Assembly (NCBI GenBank): GCA_040905265.1
Contig: JBBDRW010000082.1
Span: 1 to 7,002 of the forward strand
Length of the DNA stretch: 7,002 nt
Reading direction: 5' to 3'
Source of the DNA: JBBDRW01 sp040905265
Lineage (GTDB): Bacteria > Bacteroidota > Rhodothermia > Balneolales > Balneolaceae
The translations under genes and the position numbers were made by a program. This document shows, in pieces, positions 1 through 5,796 of this stretch. Position 1 is the stretch's first letter, and every line of letters starts with the position of its first letter. The notes beneath the pieces were generated by a model, which was not told the origin of the DNA, did no database searches, and saw only the letters and a program-made list of their open reading frames with translations.

Positions 1-1311
1 ATAGATGGCCTGGAGAGTACCCATCGAACCGGATGAATACATCCGGTAGTCGAATCGAAGATCCCGAACGGTTCCCCCGGTAATTTCGATACCCTCCAGA
101 TCCATCAGGATGGAGTTCAGCCGGGTCAGGTCAAATTCGCCTAGAGTTCCTGCAACGGTGATGATTTCGGCGCTGTTCTCTGTGTACATTCTGATTTCAG
201 TTTCAAGAGCTCCAGCCCTGTTCAGCAGACTGCGAGCATGGAGCTGCACACCCACGTCAGTTCTGTTGTTTACCTGCAGAAGGGTAGCATCCGTGTCGGC
301 GAAATGGATCGTGCCGGGCCGTACACCCTCCTCATCATATTCCGAATACCGGATATCTGTACTCCGGAACTGAATGGTGTCCAGGGAGACTACAAAGGGG
401 AGGTTCAGAAGTATCTGCCGTGGCAGCGGTTTTGGCTCTCTGTCCGGGTTGCGGGGAATCCGTTTGTCCGACGTTACATGGAGATCGGCGTTCTCAACCC
501 TCACCAATCCGGCGACTATGTCCCGATTCTGCAAATAAGAGCCGAGATCCAGGCCGGTTACCGAGACACTGTCAACATCAAATTCAATAAGATCAGTGCG
601 ATAATCCAGGGCGCTAAAATAGGCTTGTTCAGAGTAAAGATTTTCAACCCGTATTCGGCCGCTTTTAAATGAAGAATCTCTCTCCGAGACAGAGATCGTC
701 TCGGCTGAAAGCTGATAATTCCCGCCCGGGAGCTGATACTCAAAACGCTCGGAATTGAGATCCAGATTTCGAATCAGGGTTCCAGGTTCTGTTTCATGAT
801 CCGGGCGGTAGGAGATCGGGCCTGCCGCCACCTGAAGGCCGTAGAGGGTACCCGAACCGTCCGTTCCTGACGGAAATCGGAGTTCGCCGTTTTTCAGGAG
901 GATGGTTCCAAGATCTATCGGAGCTGATGTTCTGCCGGAGTAGTCGATTGACGTGAGGGTCGGCAGTTGGGTGAGGTCTATCATGAAACGGTCTGCCTGG
1001 AAAGATCCGGCCGACAGTTCACCCCTGACTGCACTCAACAGGCCGATTGATCCGGCCGTCAGATACTCCGTCTGGAAGAGAACCACTTCCTGATCCTCTC
1101 GGGTGGCCATGAAGGTAACATCCTCCAGATGTAATGTCCGGGTGAAGAGATTGAAACGGGCCGAACCGATCCCTGCTTCCAGCTGCTCCTCCAGATGCCG
1201 GTTTGCCAGATCCTCAAGCCGCTCCGGTGTTACATATAGATAGAGGGCTGCCGATGCAGCCAGTATCAGAAACAACAGTAGAGATAGTGAAATCAGGAGG
1301 AATTTTTTCAT
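1..1311 (-). CDS. AsmA/DUF748-like envelope protein, 3' end missing (runs off left edge)
   Basis: The reading frame is open for 437 codons from ATG at 1311 to the window edge with no stop, so the C-terminus lies outside. The start MKKFLLISLS is followed by a hydrophobic segment at about residues 4-26, which is a typical single N-terminal membrane anchor with the rest in the periplasm. A beta-rich region full of short 'sector' repeats follows, such as LNLPFVVSLDTIQF (302-315) and GTLGEFDLTRLNS (388-400). The stretch around 388-424 (LEGIEITGGTVRDLRFDYRM) resembles the AsmA C-terminal/DUF748 segment with its conserved 'G..i..G....l.l.y' pattern. AsmA-family proteins span the periplasm and are linked to lipid transport between membranes or outer-membrane assembly. 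That role is family knowledge, not shown here. No Shine-Dalgarno is visible before the ATG (upstream bases CTCTTTCACT). An ATG 14 bases upstream is out of frame and hits TGA at once. The gene is divergent from the antiporter. Family assignment is by pattern only. Confidence 0.75.
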   Translation of the reverse strand, partial: MKKFLLISLSLLLFLILAASAALYLYVTPERLEDLANRHLEEQLEAGIGSARFNLFTRTLHLEDVTFMATREDQEVVLFQTEYLTAGSIGLLSAVRGELSAGSFQADRFMIDLTQLPTLTSIDYSGRTSAPIDLGTILLKNGELRFPSGTDGSGTLYGLQVAAGPISYRPDHETEPGTLIRNLDLNSERFEYQLPGGNYQLSAETISVSERDSSFKSGRIRVENLYSEQAYFSALDYRTDLIEFDVDSVSVTGLDLGSYLQNRDIVAGLVRVENADLHVTSDKRIPRNPDREPKPLPRQILLNLPFVVSLDTIQFRSTDIRYSEYDEEGVRPGTIHFADTDATLLQVNNRTDVGVQLHARSLLNRAGALETEIRMYTENSAEIITVAGTLGEFDLTRLNSILMDLEGIEITGGTVRDLRFDYRMYSSGSMGTLQAIY

Positions 1312-1494
1312 AGTGAAAGAGTCATGTGTTCAAAGGTAGCTGCCCGGGAGTTCGATAGATGCCTGGAGTTTTATATAACGCCAATCAGCCATTTCTGTTT
1401 CCCTGTATGCTCCTTGTCGGATTCCAAATCAAATTCATCCCGGATATCAACGGAGACCTTTTCAGCAGAATTCCTATATTATTGCCGGACGGTG
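1312..1494. other. Divergent intergenic spacer, upstream part
   Basis: This is the left part of the 299-base spacer between the divergent AsmA-like and antiporter genes. Promoters for both should lie here or close by. I see AT-rich stretches usable as -10 elements, TATATAA-like near 1372-1378 for the minus strand and TATATT at 1475-1480 for the plus strand. Neither has a convincing -35 at the right distance, so no promoter is called. The short plus-strand frames here have no ribosome binding site and no recognisable product. Confidence 0.5.
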
Positions 1495-1576
1495 GTGGAC
1501 GAAGCCTGAACATACGATCACGCCAAACAAGATCGTATCAGGTAGTTTGAAGCATGTGATTAGTGCGTTCGTCCAC
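1495..1576 (+). promoter_or_regulatory. Candidate structured mRNA leader (nested stems with possible pseudoknot) before the antiporter
   Basis: A perfect 9-bp inverted repeat, GTGGACGAA (1495-1503) with TTCGTCCAC (1568-1576), encloses a second perfect one, ATACGATC (1512-1519) with GATCGTAT (1531-1538), over an 11-base loop. The inner stem extends by CCTG (1505-1508) with CAGG (1539-1542) across a 3-base bulge. The loop bases CAAAC (1524-1528) are complementary to GTTTG (1545-1549) just 3' of the inner stem, so an H-type pseudoknot is possible. The element ends 34 bases before the GTG start of the antiporter. Stem, hairpin and pseudoknot together look like a riboswitch or other cis-acting RNA, but I match it to no known class. 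The inner repeat could instead be a DNA operator. Transcription start is unknown, so it is inferred, not shown, that this region is in the mRNA. Confidence 0.4.
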
Positions 1577-1591
1577 GGAGTATAAGTGTTA

Positions 1592-1610
1592 ACCAACCGG
1601 GAGAATTGGT
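1592..1610 (+). promoter_or_regulatory. Ribosome binding site of the antiporter gene, set in a small hairpin loop
   Basis: GGGAGA (1599-1604) lies 6 bases before the GTG start and is the clearest Shine-Dalgarno in the window. ACCAA (1592-1596) and TTGGT (1606-1610) can pair around it and place it in a 9-base loop. The 3' strand of the upstream outer stem, TTCGTCC (1568-1574), could alternatively pair imperfectly with GGGAGAA (six of seven positions, counting one G-U), which would hide the site. Confidence 0.6.
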
Positions 1611-3152
1611 GTGGATTTAATTTGGGTCGGTTTCGCATTTGTTATTGGCAGTATTGTATCCAGGCTTCGGATTCCCCCACTGGTCGGGTATCTGGTAGCT
1701 GGCCTCTTACTCTCTATGACCGGTTATGAAGGAGGAGAGACGCTTCATCAGATATCTCATCTGGGCGTTATATTCCTGCTTTTTACGGTCGGGCTTCATA
1801 TCAACCTGAAAAACATTCTTCAACGGGAAGTATTCGGTGTCGGCCTTGCTCATCTGATCCTTTCAACGGCCATCTTTACTCCCCTCTCTCTCATGTTCGG
1901 CATGGACCTGGAGGCTGCCGTTATTATCGGGATTTTACTAGGCTTCTCCTCTACAGTACTGACAGCCAAGATGCTGGAGTCCAGAAATGAGCTTGGGGCC
2001 TATTACGGGCGAATAGCCATCGGGATACTGATTCTGCAAGATTTGGTGGCGATCGGGCTTATCGCCTATTCGGGGGGAGGAGTTCCGAATGTGTGGGCAC
2101 TCCTGCTGTTGGGGCTCCCGCTGCTTCGGCCTCTTTTTACATGGCTTCTGGCACTGATCAGTAAGGATGAATTGATGATGCTTCTGGCCCTGACCCTTGC
2201 TATGGGAGGGGACCTGCTCTTTTCAGCGGTGAACCTGAGTGGTGAACTGGGGGCACTTGTCATTGGAATGCTCTTTGCGAATGACGAGCGGAGCGAGCAG
2301 CTTGAAAAGAAGATCTGGAGCATCAAGGAGGCGTTCCTGGTCGGCTTCTTTCTGGAGATCGGCCTGGGTGGGTTCCCGGATTCGGACTCGTTTTCCTTTA
2401 TCGGGTTGATGCTGCTCCTGCTTCCGGTAAAAGCGACGCTCTTTTACGGCCTCTTTATGATATTCAAACTTCGAGCAAGAACAGGCTATCTGGCAACCAC
2501 AACCCTGACAGTGTATAGTGAGTTTACCCTGATTGCCGGAGCTGTCGCTGCATCCGCCGGGCTCATACCGGCTGAATTTATTGTTATACTCGGCCTTCTA
2601 ACGGCTCTCTCCTATATGGCCAATACAGTAATCATTGTCAATGAGAACCGAATCTGGAGTATAATCGGATCACTTCTGAACCGTTTAGAGCGGAATGTCA
2701 AACACCCGGACCACCAGCCGATATCACTTGGAGCTTCCGAGTATCTGATTATCGGGTTGGGTGCAGCCGGAGCCTCTGCCTATGACTATATCAGGGAGAA
2801 GGGAGAAAAGGTGACCGGTTTTGATATCAATCCGGATATCATCAAAAAACATATCGATGCCGGACGGCGGGTCCTCTATGCGGATGTCCAGGACAGCGAT
2901 TTATGGGAACAGCTTGACATGTCCAATGTAACATCGATTCTCATTACCATGTCTACCAACATAGACCTGAAACTTCAAATCGTGAAGCTGATCCGGACCA
3001 AGAACCGCTATAAAGGCAAGATTCTTGTCCTGACGGCCAATGAGCGGGAGACCGAAATGATTAAGGCGGCAGATGCAGACCCGGTCTCCATTCCGGCGGT
3101 ACAGATCGGGGAGAGGATGGCAGAGGTGAGTATGGAAGAGGGGGCGTCCTGA
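1611..3152 (+). CDS. Kef-type monovalent cation:proton antiporter (CPA2) with C-terminal RCK_N domain
   Basis: This is a 513-residue inner-membrane protein of the KefB/KefC/YbaL type, which exchanges K+ or Na+ for H+. About 12 hydrophobic segments fill residues 1-350. Family marks include the N-terminal RIPPLVGYLVAGLLL (20-34), GFSSTVLTAKML (111-122), ILQDLVAIGL (141-150, with the conserved Gln-Asp at 143-144) and SGELGALVIGMLFAN (210-224). A cytosolic Rossmann-type RCK_N/TrkA-N domain begins near 376: GLGAAG (382-387) is the dinucleotide-binding GxGxxG loop, and Asp405 in FDINP closes the second strand, as in NAD(H)-binding RCK domains. The protein ends soon after this domain and has no RCK_C domain, so it is shorter than KefC. 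Start: GTG with GGGAGA six bases upstream. An in-frame TAA at 1590 excludes a longer form, and the next ATG would delete the first helix. It stands alone on the plus strand. Ion specificity cannot be read from the sequence. Confidence 0.93.
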   Translation: MDLIWVGFAFVIGSIVSRLRIPPLVGYLVAGLLLSMTGYEGGETLHQISHLGVIFLLFTVGLHINLKNILQREVFGVGLAHLILSTAIFTPLSLMFGMDLEAAVIIGILLGFSSTVLTAKMLESRNELGAYYGRIAIGILILQDLVAIGLIAYSGGGVPNVWALLLLGLPLLRPLFTWLLALISKDELMMLLALTLAMGGDLLFSAVNLSGELGALVIGMLFANDERSEQLEKKIWSIKEAFLVGFFLEIGLGGFPDSDSFSFIGLMLLLLPVKATLFYGLFMIFKLRARTGYLATTTLTVYSEFTLIAGAVAASAGLIPAEFIVILGLLTALSYMANTVIIVNENRIWSIIGSLLNRLERNVKHPDHQPISLGASEYLIIGLGAAGASAYDYIREKGEKVTGFDINPDIIKKHIDAGRRVLYADVQDSDLWEQLDMSNVTSILITMSTNIDLKLQIVKLIRTKNRYKGKILVLTANERETEMIKAADADPVSIPAVQIGERMAEVSMEEGAS

Positions 3153-3182
3153 ACCGGTTACGATTGGCCGGTTCCTAACCGG
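3151..3182. terminator. Overlapping hairpins at convergent gene ends, possible bidirectional terminator
   Basis: GAACCGG (3151-3157) pairs with CCGGTTC (3168-3174). On the plus strand the stem extends to 10 pairs, including two G-U, with a 4-base CGAT loop. The same CCGGTT (3168-3173) can instead pair with AACCGG (3177-3182) over a 3-base loop. Both stop codons lie in or at the edge of these stems. There is no T-tract on either side, so intrinsic termination is uncertain. Confidence 0.35.
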
Positions 3183-3853
3183 ATCCGTTCAACCAGTTCT
3201 GTTTTTTCCTGTTTCTGGTACCAGTCATTCCCGACAAATTCCAGTTCCTGAATGAGAGTGCTTCCGAACTCTTCGTTACGTACTGAAGACAGTGTCTTGA
3301 GAAACCGTTCTTTGTTGCTGAGGGGCTTTTTGAACCGGAGTGCCGTCATATGGGCAGTTTGTCGGTGGTAGCGCCGGTCGATGGTATGCTGCAGATCGGA
3401 ATGTTGAAAAGAGGCTCGAAGCCGATCCCGGAGTTCGTTGAGCCGGTTCTCTTCGGGGAAGCCCTGAATGAGTATCGATGAGGGTGAAGCGGTTACGCCG
3501 TGAAAGGTGATCCGGAACGGGGAGACAGATTGAACCACGGGCCGGATCAGACTGAGATAAGCCTCCCGGTCGATCTGATCCAGTGTAAACCCGCTGTGGC
3601 ACGAGATAATTGAGAGAACAGTAATGTGAAGGTCTGTGCCGGGGTAGCTGTATTGGCCGGGAGCTGATGCAGAGAGGTGCTTCAGTAACTTGAGAATCTT
3701 CTCCCGAACGTTTCCAGACGGACGTGCCAGAAGCGTAATGCCGTATCGGTCGTCCGATTCGGCATTCAGCATCGGGTCCAGCTCAAAATCACCCATTCGG
3801 AACTTCTCTGTGGAGTGTTCCCAGAGTTCCTGATAACGGGTTTCCAGATTCAT
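3158..3853 (-). CDS. 2H phosphoesterase superfamily protein (2'-5' RNA ligase-like)
   Basis: This is a 231-residue soluble protein without a signal peptide. It carries the two HxTx signatures that define the 2H fold: LHITVLSI (His76, Thr78) and AHMTALRF (His168, Thr170), 92 residues apart as expected for the two halves of the bilobal active site. Family members act on RNA with 2',3'-cyclic phosphate or 2'-5' linkages, or on cyclic nucleotide-derived phosphates. Which substrate applies here cannot be told. Residues 1-35 form an extra N-terminal helical stretch before the first core strand (YGITLLARP, 37-45). The ATG start follows the DUF885 stop by 10 bases and has no Shine-Dalgarno, so translational coupling to the upstream gene is likely. 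The stop is 5 bases from the stop of the convergent antiporter gene. All four catalytic residues are present, so it should be active. Confidence 0.85.
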   Translation of the reverse strand: MNLETRYQELWEHSTEKFRMGDFELDPMLNAESDDRYGITLLARPSGNVREKILKLLKHLSASAPGQYSYPGTDLHITVLSIISCHSGFTLDQIDREAYLSLIRPVVQSVSPFRITFHGVTASPSSILIQGFPEENRLNELRDRLRASFQHSDLQHTIDRRYHRQTAHMTALRFKKPLSNKERFLKTLSSVRNEEFGSTLIQELEFVGNDWYQKQEKTELVERIRLGTGQS

Positions 3854-3863
3854 CAGAGCGTGT

Positions 3864-5678
3864 TTATGAAACCTGTTGAGAAGCGATCCAGCGGTTCACC
3901 TCCTGTTCGAGCAGGTGGAGTGGGAGAGATCCGCTTCCCAGGACTGTGTCGTGAAACGCGCGGATGTCAAACCGGTCGCCCAGCTGCTCTTCGGCGTGTG
4001 CCCTCAGCTCTTCAATCTTGATCATGCCAATCTTGTAAGCGGTCGCCTGGCCGGGTATGACCATGTACCGGCGAACTTCGGCCCGGATCGCCCCCTCTGC
4101 AATCGATGAATTCTCGTTCATGTAGTTGAAAGCGTCCTCTTCGGTCCACCCTTTGGTGTGGAGGCCGGTGTCGACCACAAGCCGGATAGCCCGCCAGATC
4201 TCGGAGACGAGCCGCCCGAATTCGGAGTAGGGGTTTTCATATCCTCCCATCTCCCTGGCCAGCTTCTCCGCGTAGAGCGCCCACCCCTCGGTGTAGACCG
4301 TTGAACGCTCCTGAGTCCGGAATTGGGGCACGGTCTCCAGCTCTTGTGCGATGGAGATCTGCATATGGTGGCCGGGGTTTCCTTCATGGTAGGCAATCGC
4401 CTCCATGACCGACTTTGGCATCGCGCTCATGTCAGAAAGATGGGCATAATAGGTGCCGGGACGGCTTCCGTCCGGAGTGCCCGGCCGGTAGTGCTGCGGA
4501 GCGCCGTCTACTTCACGAAATGCTTCCACACGCCGTACAACCAGATCCGCTTGCGGGAGGATACCGAAATAGTCCGGCAGCCGTTCGTTGATTCCTGCCA
4601 GGAATTGCCGGGAGTCTTCAAGATACCCTTCACGCCCTTCATCCGTATTGGGATAGAAGAACTGCTCATCTGTACTGACGAATTCAAAAAAGTCCTGCAG
4701 GGTACCGTCAAAGCCAACCTCATCCATAATTCCGTGCATCTCCTCCTGAATCCGTTCCACTTCCGCCAGCCCGATGTTGTGGATCTCGTCTGCAGTCAGG
4801 TCGGTGGTAGTGTAGTACCGGAGCATATAGCTGTAAAACTCCTCTCCGTCTGAATGGCGGCTGACCCCTGTCGGGTACTCCTCAGCCCGTTCCAGTTCCG
4901 ATTCGATCCAGCTGATCAGTTCCCGGTAAGCGGGTTGGAAATAGGCAAGAAGCGCCTCACTCGATTCCTCCCGAAGCTCCATTGCACGGGATTCGTCAAT
5001 CTCACCCCGGGCCTGAAGAGTGTCGATTTTCGCTGTCATATCCTCCCAGAGAGGGGAGGAGCCTTCTTCTGAGAACGGAGCACCGGCCAGCAGGGCTTCC
5101 GACTGTATGATAACTGTCTCCAGGGCAAACCGGGGAGGGCGGATATCCATTTCTGACTGAAGGCGGGAGCGTTCGATCCGCTGCTGCAGGGCCCGGCTGA
5201 TCCCCTCAATTCGCTGGATATAGGCCTCCATGTCGGACTCGTTATCTACGCGGTGCAAGTTGATCAGAAAATTGGGCAGCGCCGTATGATTGCTCCACAT
5301 CTGCTCGAACTGGTAATGATGGCGTCGAAACGGCGCACCGTCCCGTTCGATTTCATAGAGGTAGATCCAGAGATCCCAGGAGAGTTTTGCTTCCGGATCG
5401 AGCTGTTCATAGTCAAAGAGATCCTGCATCTCCTCTACCGACTCCTGTCGCCAGGTGAGAATCCGCTCTTCGTTCTCCTCACTGAGATCATCGATTTCAT
5501 CATAGCGGTCCTTTCTGCCAATCATGGTGAGCTGAATCGGGCTCATTTGAAGGTACTCTTCATACTGGTTGTCGAGCCATTCATTCAGGCGTTCAGATTC
5601 AGAAGGATCGCCGGGGGAGCAGGCAGCTATCAACAGGGACAAAACAATCGAACGGAAAAGTAGTTGCTGGAAACACAT
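3864..5678 (-). CDS. DUF885 family lipoprotein, putative zinc metallopeptidase
   Basis: From ATG at 5678 this is a 604-residue protein. Its N-terminus MCFQQLLFRSIVLSLLIAAC is a lipoprotein signal peptide with lipobox IAAC and lipidated Cys20. The frame stays open 32 codons further up to a TTG at 5774, but that start would put a charged tail before the signal peptide and is rejected. The body is mostly helical and acidic. DUF885 hallmarks sit in the C-terminal third: AIAYHEGNPGHHMQ (His431, Glu432, His437, His438), YTEGWALYAEKL (462-473), RRYMVIPGQATAYKIG (536-551) and DTVLGSGSLPLHLLEQ (577-592). In the family the HE...GHH motif and the later Glu in EGW are the probable metal-binding and catalytic residues. 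The substrate is unknown, probably peptides outside the cytoplasm. The motif has Asn where many relatives have Ile, Val or Tyr (HEGxPGHH). No Shine-Dalgarno is seen. The 5' spacer has a notable inverted repeat. Probably cotranscribed with the 2H gene. Confidence 0.88.
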   Translation of the reverse strand: MCFQQLLFRSIVLSLLIAACSPGDPSESERLNEWLDNQYEEYLQMSPIQLTMIGRKDRYDEIDDLSEENEERILTWRQESVEEMQDLFDYEQLDPEAKLSWDLWIYLYEIERDGAPFRRHHYQFEQMWSNHTALPNFLINLHRVDNESDMEAYIQRIEGISRALQQRIERSRLQSEMDIRPPRFALETVIIQSEALLAGAPFSEEGSSPLWEDMTAKIDTLQARGEIDESRAMELREESSEALLAYFQPAYRELISWIESELERAEEYPTGVSRHSDGEEFYSYMLRYYTTTDLTADEIHNIGLAEVERIQEEMHGIMDEVGFDGTLQDFFEFVSTDEQFFYPNTDEGREGYLEDSRQFLAGINERLPDYFGILPQADLVVRRVEAFREVDGAPQHYRPGTPDGSRPGTYYAHLSDMSAMPKSVMEAIAYHEGNPGHHMQISIAQELETVPQFRTQERSTVYTEGWALYAEKLAREMGGYENPYSEFGRLVSEIWRAIRLVVDTGLHTKGWTEEDAFNYMNENSSIAEGAIRAEVRRYMVIPGQATAYKIGMIKIEELRAHAEEQLGDRFDIRAFHDTVLGSGSLPLHLLEQEVNRWIASQQVS

Positions 5679-5680
5679 AA

Positions 5681-5782
5681 GAGATCGGTTGGGTGAGTGT
5701 TTTGAGGCGGACGAAAACGATCGGTTTTTCAATAAGAGATAATGGCATCGTCTGCAGATTTGCCAATATACCAACCGATCTC
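5681..5782 (-). promoter_or_regulatory. Perfect 12-bp inverted repeat spanning the DUF885 leader, with internal third copy
   Basis: Read on the minus strand, GAGATCGGTTGG (5782-5771) is exactly complementary to CCAACCGATCTC (5692-5681), which ends 2 bases before the DUF885 ATG. The 78 bases between hold two small hairpins: TGGCA/TGCCA (5765-5761 with 5747-5743) and AAAAC/GTTTT (5728-5724 with 5718-5714). The second hairpin region contains another AACCGATC (5726-5719) that could pair 8 bp with the first arm instead. In mRNA the long stem would cover the region just before the start codon. Alternatives are paired protein-binding sites on DNA, or a small repeat with terminal inverted repeats, though I find no target duplication. 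Confidence 0.45.
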
Positions 5783-5796
5783 GTTGATTTCATCTA

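Noticed and set aside
238..672. 144-codon plus-strand frame opposite the AsmA-like gene
   Set aside because: The minus strand is open for all 437 codons with a membrane anchor and family-like repeats; the plus frame looks like its shadow.
1372..1480. AT-rich -10-like sequences for divergent promoters
   Set aside because: No matching -35 (or -33/-7 Bacteroidota-type boxes) at acceptable spacing, so too weak to annotate.
1324..1550. Two short plus-strand frames in the divergent spacer
   Set aside because: No ribosome binding site, no recognisable sequence, and they overlap the structured element and each other.
4323..5663. Long plus-strand frames opposite the DUF885 gene
   Set aside because: They are antisense to a gene with clear conserved motifs, have no start signals, and no family resemblance; they follow from codon bias.
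5679..5774. 32-residue N-terminal extension of the DUF885 protein from a TTG start
   Set aside because: The internal ATG at 5678 opens a clean lipoprotein signal peptide; the extension is basic, cysteine-rich and overlaps the inverted repeat.
5681..5782. A 102-bp miniature mobile element with 12-bp terminal repeats
   Set aside because: No flanking target-site duplication and no second copy in the window; a whole-genome search would decide.
5599..5793. 64-codon minus-strand frame beginning 3 bases after the propeller stop
   Set aside because: It overlaps the DUF885 start by 80 bases in another frame, has no ribosome binding site and no recognisable protein features. It is kept only as a possible translated leader in the finding on the inverted repeat.
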